The notes: a model not told the origin generated them from the letters alone. A stretch of 64,000 nt of DNA from Saprospiraceae bacterium (GCA_016710115.1 JADJLN010000019.1:62001-126000), one strand, 5' to 3'. Shown: positions 17,524 to 28,191, numbered from the stretch's first letter. Program-made: numbers and translations.

Positions 17524-20055
17524 ATGAGTAGCGTGGCAGAACCGAATCAATCGACCCAAGTGCTTGGCCGGGAAAAACTCCTGTCGTTTTGGAGCAATCC
17601 CCATCGACGCATCACCTTTGGGTTGACCCTGGGATTGCTGGTGCTGGCCTGGTTGGCCGTGGCCTGGTTTCATCTGGAGGAGCAGCTGGCGCTGGAGCAG
17701 TTGATGCCAATGCTGGTCGGGGGATTTGTTGTTCACAGCATCCTGCCGAAGTACGCACGGATGCCCTTCTTTCTTGTGCTTACCCTGGCATCTGCTCTCA
17801 TTCTGTTTGGGGTGAAGGATGGCGCAATCCTGATCGGGCTTGCATTGACGATGATTGGTTTGACCTACATCCCGGTGAGCATCATTGCCCGACAGATCCT
17901 GGTCGGGATCATGGGGTGCATTCTGGCGCTGTTCAAGCTGAATGTCCTTCCCCCCTGGGCTCCATCCAATATCGTCACGATTGTGGCCAGTCTGTTCATG
18001 TTCAGAATGATCATCTATCTGTACGAGTTGCGATTTGAGAAAACACCAACTCCGCTGATCACGCGCCTGTCCTATTTTTTCCTGCTCCCCAACCTGGTGT
18101 TTCCCATCTTTCCGGTAGTTGATTACCAAACCTTCAAGCGGACCTACTACAATCAGGAAGAAACATCGATCTATTTGCGCGGAGTACAATTGATCACGCG
18201 AGGTATATTTCATTTATTATTGTATCGCCTGATCTATACCTATGCTATTCCCTCCATTCAGGATGTGGATACTATTTTTTCACTTTTCCACTATATCATC
18301 CTGTCCTATACCCTGATCCTCAGATTGTCGGGCATTTTCCATTTCGCCGTCGGTGTTCTCTGTCTGTTCGGATTCAATCTTCCGGAAGTATTCAACAACT
18401 ATTTCCTGGCAACAGGATTTGAGGATTACTGGCAACGGATCCATGTGTACTGGAAGGACTTTATCCAAAAGGTATTTTATTACCCCATCTATTTCAAGAT
18501 CCGGCACTGGGGAGTGGCGGCCAGTGTCACCGTGACGACGCTGATCGTATTTGCGATCAACTGGCTGCTTCATTCCTATCAGTGGTTCTGGGTGTTGGGA
18601 CGATTTGATTTTCGAGCCAATGATGTGGCTTTCTGGATGATCTTCGGCTTGCTTGTCGCCGCTTCTGCGCTGAGGAAAATCCTCTGGAAAAAAACGCCAT
18701 CCCAGAACCCATGGGCAATGGCATTCAGCGACTCGTCCAGCATTGTGGGTACATTCCTGACAATTGCTTTTCTCTGGTCTTTATGGGTCAGTCCGACACT
18801 CCCACTGTTTGGCCGTACCCTTGCCGTTGCCGGCACAGCGTCCGGTCCTGATCTCCTCCTCTTGTTGTTGATCCTTTTCGGAGTGATCCTGTCAGGAGCA
18901 GCCTTCCATTTTATATACCACCGTTATCTGGTCACCAGAAATCGTATTGAATCCTGGCTCGAACGAATGAATCCACTTGTCAATGGGATCTTTTTACTCG
19001 GCCTCGCGTTCGTCGGTTCCGCTACTGGTACGGAATATGTTCAGCAAGTTTCCGGTTTCAACCTTGACCCTGTCTTGCATGCTACCTTGAGTAAGGATGA
19101 TCAATCCACCCAATTTCAGGGTTATTACGATGAAATCCTGATGGCCAATAATTTTTCAAGTCCGCTGTGGCAAATCAATGCTGAACAACCCAAAGATTGG
19201 GTCAAATTGGATGATGCAGCAATCATACGCGGCTCTCAGGACATCCTGATGAAAGAACTGATCCCCTCTTCCAGTACGACATTCAAAGGCGCGCTGCTGA
19301 CAACGAACCAATGGGGAATGCGAGACAAAGACTATCCCTTATTGCCTCCCGAAAATGCTATTCGTTTTGCTTTTGTAGGCGGATCGATCGAAATGGGAAG
19401 TGGCGTTACCAATGAGCAGGTATTTGAATATATTATTGAAGAAAATTTGAATGCAAATGCATCAAAGGGGGAACTGTATGAAATTCTTAATTTTTCAGTA
19501 GGTGCGCGTAGCCTGGTTCAGAATCTGTACAATCTGGAAAAAAATATCCTGCCATTCAAGCCGGATTATGTCGTATTTTTCAATCATGACCGCGAATGGG
19601 ATGCGATTACCAATGTGTTCAGCAAGGTAGCTATGCAGCAGAAAGTCAAATCATTTCCCTATGAAAATTTGAATGAGATTGCGCAACGGGAAGGACTGAG
19701 TAAAAATATGGGTCGCCCGGAGATTAAGAAAAGACTTTCTCCCTACATGGAAGAAGTGTTTACCTGGTCGTATGCCGAGATCAACCGGATCTGCCAGGAA
19801 AACAGAATCAAACCGGTATGGGTCAACATTCCCAGTATCAGCCAACGCGATATTCCCGAGCCCGAATTTGAACAGGCTTTAGCCTGGGCACAACAAGCCG
19901 GGTTCTATTGTATTGATCTGGCGGATGTATTCCAGAATTATGAGAAAGTGGCTGTTGAAGTAGCCCCGGGTGACAATCATCCGAATGTATTAGGGCATCA
20001 ATTGATCGCAGAAAAACTGACGGCTGCACTCCAGGACATGATGAAGTCATACTGA
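17524..20055 (+). CDS. MBOAT acyltransferase fused to SGNH-like domain
   Basis: With the ATG at 17524 the protein is about 843 aa. The first about 520 residues form a polytopic membrane domain with MBOAT features: FEDYWQRIHVYWKDFIQKVF, followed by YYPIYFKIRH, as in DltB/AlgI-like O-acyltransferases. The C-terminal about 280 residues form a periplasmic-type SGNH/GDSL-like domain with a block I equivalent FAFVGGSIEMGSG and a terminal DNHPNVLGHQLIAEKL (Asp-x-x-His pattern, here DNH). The combination predicts transfer of an acyl group to an exported glycan. A TTG start 28 codons earlier is possible but less likely. It is divergent from the ABC exporter operon. Confidence 0.8.
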   Translation: MSSVAEPNQSTQVLGREKLLSFWSNPHRRITFGLTLGLLVLAWLAVAWFHLEEQLALEQLMPMLVGGFVVHSILPKYARMPFFLVLTLASALILFGVKDGAILIGLALTMIGLTYIPVSIIARQILVGIMGCILALFKLNVLPPWAPSNIVTIVASLFMFRMIIYLYELRFEKTPTPLITRLSYFFLLPNLVFPIFPVVDYQTFKRTYYNQEETSIYLRGVQLITRGIFHLLLYRLIYTYAIPSIQDVDTIFSLFHYIILSYTLILRLSGIFHFAVGVLCLFGFNLPEVFNNYFLATGFEDYWQRIHVYWKDFIQKVFYYPIYFKIRHWGVAASVTVTTLIVFAINWLLHSYQWFWVLGRFDFRANDVAFWMIFGLLVAASALRKILWKKTPSQNPWAMAFSDSSSIVGTFLTIAFLWSLWVSPTLPLFGRTLAVAGTASGPDLLLLLLILFGVILSGAAFHFIYHRYLVTRNRIESWLERMNPLVNGIFLLGLAFVGSATGTEYVQQVSGFNLDPVLHATLSKDDQSTQFQGYYDEILMANNFSSPLWQINAEQPKDWVKLDDAAIIRGSQDILMKELIPSSSTTFKGALLTTNQWGMRDKDYPLLPPENAIRFAFVGGSIEMGSGVTNEQVFEYIIEENLNANASKGELYEILNFSVGARSLVQNLYNLEKNILPFKPDYVVFFNHDREWDAITNVFSKVAMQQKVKSFPYENLNEIAQREGLSKNMGRPEIKKRLSPYMEEVFTWSYAEINRICQENRIKPVWVNIPSISQRDIPEPEFEQALAWAQQAGFYCIDLADVFQNYEKVAVEVAPGDNHPNVLGHQLIAEKLTAALQDMMKSY

Positions 20056-20397
20056 TTGAAAAGTCAACAGACTTTCCCTTTCTGAAGGCGACATGATACA
20101 TCATTCAGACTGTCATCCGAACCGACTGGAGAGGATCTGACCACGCTGGACAGGAAAAACGGACAACGTGCTCATCTCATTGGGTTATTCCTTTTCCTCT
20201 TCGACAAGACTCTGGTAATACCCGGAAAACCGTTAAAAAAGTGGAACATGCTATCCTGTTCCCGAACTCCAGCCAGCTTACCGGCACCTGCATGAATCAG
20301 AATGAAGATGATCGGTGCTCGCATGTGTTAATCCAGCAAGCAGTCCAGTCGCGAATTCAATCGTAAATCAGGCCAGTTTTATGGTATTCAGCCAACT
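20056..20397. other. 342-bp spacer, nothing recognised
   Basis: The spacer lies between convergent genes. I see no open frame with coding character, no tandem repeat and no clear intrinsic terminator. Confidence 0.5.
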
Positions 20398-23300
20398 CTA
20401 CCGCAGAATCATCACAGTACCGGCACGCTCCTGATATCCTTCCTGATAGACAGTTTTGTACCGCACTTTGTACACATAGGCTCCCTGGGGCATTGGTTTT
20501 CCCCTGTACTGACCGTCCCAGCGATCATCCATGCTGTCCCCTTCAAAAAGCAGTGTACCCCACCGGTCGTAAATCTGGAAGAAGATCTCCTGTATACCGG
20601 TACCGACAAACTGGAAATAATCATTCAGTCCATCGTCATTCGGACTCAGGGCATTTGGTTCAAAAAGAGTGGTTACCGCTTCGACACAGATATCTTCTGA
20701 ATGAGTAGATATGCATCCGCCTTCATTTTTAACAACCAGGGTGACGGTGTACGTTCCTGTATCCTGATAACTGTGTCCGATCTCTGTTCCGAGAACATAT
20801 GGCAATTTGAATCCATCCCCGAACGACCATGTCCCACTCACGGCGCCATTGGTCAGGTCAAGAATTTCTACATATGGTTCCACAATGGTCACACATTCCC
20901 CTTGGGGGTAGGTACTGAAATTGGCCTGAATGGGTTTGTATCCGGGCAATTTGATCTCCCCTTCTGTTTTGCATCCATTCTTCAGATCGACAACTTCTAC
21001 AGTAATTGTTTTGGACAGACTGGTCACCTTGGGTCCGGTCTGTTTTGGATTAGTCTGCCAGCTGTAGTTGTAATTTCCGGCAGGGTTGGGCACCACGATC
21101 GCCCAGGTACTGTCACCATAACAGACAGTTGGGCCCGTCTGGAAGCTCAGCAGGATTTCAGGAAGGACAAAAACATTCAATGACCCGACAGCCGGATCGG
21201 AACACCCGTCCGTTACGGTAACTGAATAGGCGGTGGACTGACCCGGGGTGACCAGGTGACTCTGTCCGAAACCCAGACCTTTATCCCAGGTGTAGTTAAA
21301 GTTACCCAGTGAGCTGCCCCCGTATCCCAGGGCGGATACCTGTCTCCCTTTCCCAAAACAGACTGTGTCCACCTGAAACGCCATGGTGACACCGACCGGA
21401 TCACCGACGTTCACGTATTTGATCTTCTGGTCAGCACATTCTCCGGCCCCGATCCGATACTTGATGATATGCAGTCCCGGCCCGAGTTGCGCCGGATTGA
21501 AGACGGGCAACGCAGGCAGTCCATCGATCGTCAGTACGCCTCCCGCAGGGGCAATGATGATCTGGTAATTGGTATCGCGATAACAGTAGCTGGGCTCCAA
21601 CCCGGCCAGTATAGCGGTATCGGGAGGCAGGACAACCACAACCCCTCCACCCGGGCAATTGGTAGTCGAACTTGTCGTAATCGTGTGGACACCTTCTCCT
21701 GCCAGTTTGGGATCAAACAACCCCGTATTCTGATTGATAATACCCGGACCACTCCACCACGAAGCGGGCGGATCGGATGTGAGATACAAGGGTGATGCCT
21801 CTATGCAGATGGTGTCGCGTTTGACAAAAGGTGGGGTGTAGATTTCAACAAACATACTATCTGAACAGCCATTCGCGGTATAGATCAGCTTGTGAAATCC
21901 GGGTCCAGCCTGGTAAGGACTGAAAAACCAGTCGCCATTCTGAGCCGGGTTATTGAATGCACCGGGACCGACCCAGCTACCATTCCAGGGGGAGTTTTGC
22001 ACGGTTTCCCAACGCAACTGAAAACTGTCGGCATCTGTGCAGAACTTCAGAGTATCATCCATATAGATGCCGGTCTCTCGGATATAGACGATCCGTTCAT
22101 CCCAGCATCCACCGAGCGATATATAGACTTTTTCATCTACACCATGGCCCTTGATGGATGGATCATAGAGACCTGTTACTGTGTCCAGGATACCGGCTCC
22201 GGACCAGATCCCGCCAGGTGTCCAGTTGCCTGGAAGTAAAAAAGGTGGCGCATCCGGGCAGGCAATGATGTCATAAGCCGCATCAATATCCCGTACGTGA
22301 ATATTCACAGTCCCGGTGCATCCCTGTGCCGTATAGGTCAGAATGTTGTCTCCCAGATTGGCTTTTCGAGGATCAAACCGACCATTCCCGCTGTTCACAA
22401 TACCCGGACCCACCTGTGCCACCAAATGGGGTTACCGGCAGATTGAAGATGTCTTTCGACGCACAAATGGTATCGTCCGGAGGCATGATCAGGTCAGCCA
22501 CGTTGACATTCTTCGTCCCACTGCAACCATTCGGATGGGTGTAGGTCACCGGATAGGTGCCTGCTATCGTTGGGGTGAATAATCCGCCCGGAGTAATGTT
22601 CGGACCACTCCAGGTGCCTCCTGCAGGGCTCCCACCGGTAACCTGGAATGGCGGTGCTCCCGGGCATGCTGCATTGTGACCGCCCTGATTGAGAGGTATC
22701 TTGGTCACGATGAGGGTATCCGTGCAACCGTTCGGATCGACATAGATCACTTCATCTATAGTTGAAGCACCAAGTCGCCAGGCATCCCAGCGACTCTCCC
22801 AGCGACGGTCGGGATTGATCCCCTTACCATACCACTGCCCTCCGGGCACTGTGGTCGTAAACCAGATCAATCCTTGCGATTGACAGACTGTTGTATCATT
22901 CCCGATATACGGTTTTGGCAGTGGTGTCACCAGAATGGACGCAATTGCCGGAACGGAACCCGCTGCATCTGTCACGGTTACTGAATAGGTTGTCGGTACC
23001 GACAAACAGATTGGAATGGTCTGGGCATTCGGAGCGGGTACACTCCAGGCATAGCTGTAGGTATTCGGGTCGCCGCCAGCGGCTGTTGCTGTTAACTGCG
23101 TACAATGCCCGGCGCAAAAATCTGCCGGATTGACAGAGAGAATCACAGATAAGGGGCAGTCTACCACACTAAACCCGGTCTCAATGCTGAACGGATGTGG
23201 AAATCCGCATTCGTCCAGCTGTATCCCTTTGAATCGAACGATATAGGCTCCACTGAAATCGATGGGAGAGCCCAGGGTCACTTTGATCATAGTGGTCTTG

Positions 23301-23905
23301 CCCCCTATGCAATTGATCGGAACGGCATCGACCACATTATATGTTTTAGCCCCGAAGACCGTAAATGCACCTGCATTGATCGAGTCACAGGAAACCGGTT
23401 TATCCAGGTCAGGATCAGCTCATCACTTCCCGCAGGGCACATTGGCCAATGGCAGAAAGGCCGGGGGCACAGGAGGATCTACCTCCGTATCCCAGTTTGC
23501 CACCCATCCTGAACAAACCACGTTTGGATCAGAAATGAAATTGACCGTCATGCACCCGCTGGTTGCCGTTACACTGAATGGTGAAACCACACCTGCATAG
23601 GGCCCCCCGATCAATGTGGACAAAGTATCGGGTCCATCATAGATCCGGACAATATCAAAGATCTCTTCTGTACAGAATGTGATAAAATTCAAAGTGATCT
23701 TGTCTGCCTGATTGATGCAGATCGTGAATGTGAAATTCTCATTGTGATCATATGTCCCCGGCAACTGGCCTGCCTCACTATCCGTCAGGATTCCCTCGCA
23801 ATCGGTGACCAACGCATTGGACATCATGTAGGTAGGCTGTGCGGATAATGTCTGACTCCCGATCAACGTGGTTAATATAAAAAGCAGAAGAGAAAAACGC
23901 TTCAT
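20398..23905 (-). CDS. CUB/Ig-like surface protein with gliding-motility-type C-terminal domain (three indels)
   Basis: The repaired product is about 1168 aa. It has a signal peptide ending TLSAQ, then a CUB-like domain (IVRIYDGPDTLSTLIGGPYAG), several Ig/PKD-like repeats rich in GTWSGPNI-type motifs, and a gliding-motility-associated C-terminal domain beginning LFEPNALSPNDDGLNDYF. T9SS would export it to the cell surface. Three lesions split it: two compensating one-base changes within about 26 nt near 23400-23425, where CGSDELILT and DKPVSCDSI are in different frames, and one near 22415. Its start overlaps the upstream lipoprotein stop by 4 nt, making it the last gene of a six-gene cassette. 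Confidence 0.82.
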
Positions 23906-24362
23906 CGGATGATCTTGATTTGGGGTGTTTCGATCTCATTGCTTTCATGTCCAGCCCGATCGAGAAGTTTGATTCGAAATCGAGTGGATTCCGTCATCCC
24001 ATTTCCCAACAGAAACAACTGGGAAGACGGACCAGCAACTCGCCCTGGATGGACACGCTGGCTACGACGGGTGCTAACGGTTGGAGATGAAAACTGTCCG
24101 GCTCACTCAAGCGTGCATCCTTGACAACCAGCCCGGGTATATCCGGATCCAGGTTGCCCAGATCACCATCTCCATCTTCATAACTCAACAGAATTTCGAG
24201 GGTGTCCTGGAACTCCTGAACCTCTTCATGATTCACCTGGATCAATCGAATGTTCGGTTCGATCGGGAATGAGGGACTGGTATCCACCTTTGTACATGCA
24301 ATACTCGAGATGCCGACTGCCAGAAGCAGGAATAATCCTGATTGAAGTATTGATCGCATCAT
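23902..24362 (-). CDS. small lipoprotein (one-base frameshift near 24038)
   Basis: The lipobox ISSIACTK follows a short hydrophobic signal. The core contains LSYEDGDGDLGNLDPD, a Asp/Gly-rich, calcium-site-like motif seen in small Bacteroidota lipoproteins. The annotated frame would end at 23994. One added base near 24035-24042 continues the protein through QLFLLGNGMTESTRFRIKLL to a stop at 23902, giving about 153 aa. That stop overlaps the start of the surface-protein gene by 4 nt. The start overlaps the upstream gene's stop by 4 nt as well, so coupling is tight on both sides. Function unknown. Confidence 0.72.
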
Positions 24363-25319
24363 TCCACTATGGTGAATGAGAAGTAATTCTTGATATAATA
24401 AACTCCGGCATTGGTCGGGATCTCCGTCACCGGGTTGACATTGTCCTTGACATAGATCCGGAAATACACCGTTTCATTCAGTGCAGCCATCTGTTGTGGA
24501 TTGATCACAATCCGATGGGTGTATTGAACTTGCGGACCATAATACCCTTGATGAGTGATCGGTGTCGTCAGGACTTCGAGTGTCTGGATCGGCTTACCCA
24601 CGAAGGCATCGGGTCCATCCGCAAATCTGATCTCGTTTACGGTCAGGTTTTGCGGGAGGGTCTTGTCATCCAGCAGGCTGAAATAGATCGATAGTTGGGA
24701 TACATTCTGAGGTACCCGGAAGGCCCCCTGTCCGGCATCGTTTCGCTCCATATAGATGCCGTTCGATTCAGCGATCACGCCCTGCATGGTCGGTACGGCA
24801 TCTTGTAAATTGTAGGACTGCCCGAAGATATCCTTCGCTCCATTCTGGATCCAGGTCCTTAATGCCTGGATGAATTCTTCGGATTTGGTATTCCACTCTG
24901 CCCCCGGGTCAACGACCAGTGGCATCAGTCCGGAATTGTTATCAATATCGTAGGTCAACCTGGCCATCAACACGGAAGCATCCGGCTTCCCTGGCACTAC
25001 ACGATACTGGTATGTTCCCATAGGATCATTTTTAATGATGGGATGATACACCAGTGTGTTGTAGGTGCTTTCGATGGTCCGAAAGTCGGGTTCGAATGTG
25101 CCGTCATGACAGCCGCTGTTGGCGCAGGTTGGGGCAAAGATCCGTGCATGAAGACCTTCAATTGTGCCCAGATCAGCCGGGACAGGATCCGGGTCAACAG
25201 GCCCTGTGCCACCCTGATTATCGAACGGATTATCCGGTGCCTTGTCACACGAGGACAGAAGCAGGAAAAGAAATCCGGGCCAGGCAAATGGTGAGGAAAA
25301 TATGGTTCGGTCTGGACAT
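24359..25319 (-). CDS. cytochrome-c-like lipoprotein (one-base insertion near 25278)
   Basis: An ATG at 25319 begins MSRPNHIFLTICLA; removing one C from the following GCCCGG joins it to GFLFLLLSSCDKAPDNP, a good lipoprotein signal with Cys at about residue 23. The mature part contains FAPTCANSGCHDGTFEPDF, a haem-c-like motif of the unusual form CX4CH, and RVVPGKPDASVLMARL, a segment usual after haem motifs in Planctomycete-type cytochromes. The repaired length is 319 aa. It starts 8 nt after the DUF1501-like gene and overlaps the next gene by 4 nt. It is predicted to be an outer-membrane or periplasmic electron carrier; haem attachment is inferred only. Confidence 0.72.
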
Positions 25320-25327
25320 AGGCAGGT

Positions 25328-26683
25328 TTAGATCCGGTCAAAGAGAGACATCGCGTTAAAATCAACCAGGCCGGTGGCTAGTACATCCTGTTTGATCCCC
25401 AGGATATCAGCAATGGTGACGACGGTATCCGCCGCATCGCCAACCGGATTGAGTTCGGATCCGACGCGCAGATTGGCAGGCACATTCGGTCCCACCATTT
25501 GGGTGAATATCCGGCGCGAGTTGGCATCCGAGTCATGATCAAAGGCAAACCAGTCATTTTCATCCGTGATCGGATTGGGCTCATAGTTCCGACCATGTTC
25601 CGGCATGATGATCATCACTGTATTGTCTTTCATTTCCGGGATCTGCGTCTGGATAAAGTTCCACAGATGTCCGACGGCATGATCACCCCGGTGCAGGGAT
25701 TTGAGATAACTGGTATAACTGCCATGGCACGAATCCACCGAACTCATATTGACCACTGTCAGTTTGGGTTTGAACCAGCGGAGGATTTCGGTCGTGTAGC
25801 CAATGGTCGAAAGGTCGCCATTATCCGTTACCGGTGGAAAGCTCACCTGATTATTCTCCAGCCGTTCAAAGGTTGTGCGAATGAAGTCCTTGATGTCGGC
25901 CTTTTCTTCATCCGTGTTATACAGATGCGGTATTTCCTTGCCCGCCAGGTTGAAGCTGTTGTTGAGGAAAGCTTGCATCTCCCGAATAGGGACGAGTTCT
26001 TCATCCGGGTGATACACCTTGAATCCTTTGAGGAATTCTACACCCTTACTGCCGAAGGTGATATTGGGTGCGAAGAAATTGGCTGCATACCGATACCCGA
26101 AATCCGGATGCTCGGAGTGGTTGAGCAGTGGCGTTGAATTGCCGATTCCATTGCCGACAAACCAGACATCCGTCGCCTTGGCATTGGTGAAGCGCCGGAC
26201 ATATTCGAAGATGGTTGGATGAACCGGACGTTGGCGCAATCCCCGAGTCACTCCGTAATGGCCTGAAACACCAGTGCTCAGTCCGACAAAATGGCCCGTT
26301 CCTGCCTTGGAAAAACGCACTTCCGGAAAGAGGGTTCCCTGTTGATCCAAGGGGGTTTGCAGGATCCTGCTGATGGGTTGAACACCCGGTTGCTGACCAG
26401 CCGGTGTTGTACCATAGACCACCTTCAACTCAGGAGCTTCGCCCGTGAGCATGTTGTACATGATGTTGCCCTCGATGTCCAGTTCCTGACTTTCAGCCAG
26501 ATAACGCTGGAGGATAGATTCCTGATGGCGAACCCCACCGGCAAAGAGGACGAGGACAACATGCTCGGCCATCTGACTGCCAGTCTGCGCAAACAGCCGA
26601 CCTGTTGGAAGGATATACGGGATGGTGATCGCTCCCGTTGCCAATGCTGATTTCTTTAAAAATTCACGTCGTTTCATGTGCAA
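25328..26683 (-). CDS. Tat-exported DUF1501-like protein (alkaline phosphatase superfamily)
   Basis: The twin-arginine signal KRREFLKKSALATGA is at residues 4-18. The body follows the DUF1501/sulfatase-like pattern, with NTVMIIMPEHGRNYEPNP and an Asp/His-rich segment (DWFAFDHDSDANSRR), a likely metal-site region. Length is 451 aa. DUF1501 proteins are typically paired with DUF1549/DUF1553 cytochrome-linked proteins in Planctomycetes and relatives; here the neighbours are a haem-motif lipoprotein and two lipoproteins with similarity to DUF1549-like helices. It acts in the periplasm or on the outer membrane after folding in the cytosol. The substrate is unknown. Confidence 0.75.
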   Translation of the reverse strand: MHMKRREFLKKSALATGAITIPYILPTGRLFAQTGSQMAEHVVLVLFAGGVRHQESILQRYLAESQELDIEGNIMYNMLTGEAPELKVVYGTTPAGQQPGVQPISRILQTPLDQQGTLFPEVRFSKAGTGHFVGLSTGVSGHYGVTRGLRQRPVHPTIFEYVRRFTNAKATDVWFVGNGIGNSTPLLNHSEHPDFGYRYAANFFAPNITFGSKGVEFLKGFKVYHPDEELVPIREMQAFLNNSFNLAGKEIPHLYNTDEEKADIKDFIRTTFERLENNQVSFPPVTDNGDLSTIGYTTEILRWFKPKLTVVNMSSVDSCHGSYTSYLKSLHRGDHAVGHLWNFIQTQIPEMKDNTVMIIMPEHGRNYEPNPITDENDWFAFDHDSDANSRRIFTQMVGPNVPANLRVGSELNPVGDAADTVVTIADILGIKQDVLATGLVDFNAMSLFDRI

Positions 26684-26703
26684 AGAGCTTTTTCCCTACG
26701 GAA

Positions 26704-27198
26704 TCAGTAGAAATAATATTCGTTGGCAATGGCAAAAGAATAATACACATGCTCCGGAGTGACATCGGGATGTGAATTGATAAAATTGATCATCCAGGTC
26801 TTTTCTGCTTCTGTTGGTACACGCACAAAAAACCGTTGGTATGTTTCCTTGACAAAGGCCTCCGGATCAGTCCGCATACTTTCTTCAGTCGGCAGAATGA
26901 TGTTGGGGTCATTCATGAACTTGCTGATGACGGTCTCATAGGCGACCTGCTTGTCGCCGATCGAGGTAATCACATCTGTTGCTTTGACCAGTTGGTTTGC
27001 ACTCATCGCCTTCTGATACAGGTTGGCATACAGGATGTTCAGGTATTGTTCCGGGGTCTTTGATTTTTTTCCACTCAGATCAACCGGTTGCACCAGGACA
27101 TCTTCTACGCCGTAGGTGTATTGTTCTTCCTTACATCCCCCGATGAGGAAGGCTGCCAGAAGGCCTGCTAAAAGGCGATTAGAAATTGGCATATTCAT
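26704..27198 (-). CDS. lipoprotein, DUF1549/1553-like fragment family
   Basis: The 164-aa protein has a lipobox (FLIGGCKE) at residue 22. The C-terminal half (ETYQRFFVRVPTEAEKTWMI) resembles the helical repeats R-P-T/A-E found in DUF1549/DUF1553-type proteins and in its upstream neighbour. Its start overlaps the upstream gene by 20 nt, so the two are probably translated together. It lies 20 nt upstream of the Tat-exported protein. Function unknown; a scaffold or partner for the DUF1501-like protein is an inference from context. Confidence 0.65.
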   Translation of the reverse strand: MNMPISNRLLAGLLAAFLIGGCKEEQYTYGVEDVLVQPVDLSGKKSKTPEQYLNILYANLYQKAMSANQLVKATDVITSIGDKQVAYETVISKFMNDPNIILPTEESMRTDPEAFVKETYQRFFVRVPTEAEKTWMINFINSHPDVTPEHVYYSFAIANEYYFY

Positions 27199-28083
27199 CT
27201 GTGATAAGGATCTTTTGTTGAATCAATCGAATATCCCGGTGTCCGGCAAAATCCTGAAGCAATGCCCCTGTCTCTTCGCTGGTCGGACGTCTGGCCAGCA
27301 GTTGCTGATATGACCAGATAATGAGGCCTTCAAACATCTCTCTTGAATTGGTCAGGATCTCTACGTAATCATCCTTGTTGGTGCCGAGTTTGCCAAAGAT
27401 GGTGCCCGGTAAATTGTATTCGATCATGTTGAATCCCTCCAACAGTTCGGCCTTTGTAGGATACCGCCACAGCAGATTGTCAAACGTGGCATTGACAAAA
27501 TTGACCGTGTTCATGTTGATCTTGTCATAGATCGAATTGTTGACACAGCGGGCAAAGAGCCGATCATAGGTAATCTGGCCAAACTGAAACTCACTTCTAC
27601 CCCGAATGACCGTGAGCAGTCGTTCTGCTGCACTCTTGTTTTTGACAAATCCTTCCCAATTCCCGACGAGGCTGTCCTTGTATGCCGCGTTGAGGAAAAT
27701 ACCGGCATCCTGCTGGATCTCACCATCACTACTGCCCTCCATTGTTCGCGCTTTCGCCTGGTTGTACAGGTTCTGGATATAGGCTCGCTGATAGCTGGTA
27801 TCACCAACAATGAAGGCGGTGTCGGTCTGGAGTTGGATCACCAGTTTGAGACGGGCTTCAGGGGCCAGTTTGGCCAACTGGAGTTCCTGCACGGATTGCG
27901 CCATTTCTGCATCCAGTGGCTCCCTTGCCAGCAGGTCAATGTAGAGCCGATTGACAAAGTTCTGAATCTTGATGAGTGGTATACCCTCATAGTTCGGAGG
28001 CTGGTTGTCAGGCACCAGCACATCTTCCTTGCTACAGGACACGACCATCAACAGAAGAAGGAGCAGCAGTAGGGGTGCTTCAC
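27179..28083 (-). CDS. lipoprotein with DUF1549-like helices (one-base frameshift near 28074)
   Basis: The segment IQNFVNRLYIDLLAREPLDAE resembles the start of DUF1549 domains (RLYLDLLGR-P pattern), and a related motif SYQQLLARRPTSEE recurs near the C-terminus. The open frame reaches only MVVSC, too short for a signal peptide. A GTG at 28083 followed by AAG CAC, with one C added to the CCCC run, reads MKHPLLLLLLLLMVVSC, a canonical lipoprotein signal. The repaired length is 301 aa. It is the first gene of the overlapping minus-strand cassette. Function is unknown. Confidence 0.7.
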
Positions 28084-28191
28084 AGAGAGACAGGATTTGG
28101 GAGACCCAGCCAAGTTAGTCCGTTCATCTGATAAATACAAGAAGTCTCTTTCCGAAGACCTCAAGAATGAGTGAACTATACTCCATTCAAT

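Noticed and set aside
17446..18213. 255-codon antisense frame inside the MBOAT gene
   Set aside because: Its composition (His/Gln/Asp-rich) is typical of the reverse complement of a membrane-helix gene; the plus-strand frame has clear domain motifs.
24997..25365. 122-codon frame upstream of the cytochrome-like lipoprotein
   Set aside because: It overlaps the true lipoprotein signal and haem motif in another frame and has no plausible protein features.
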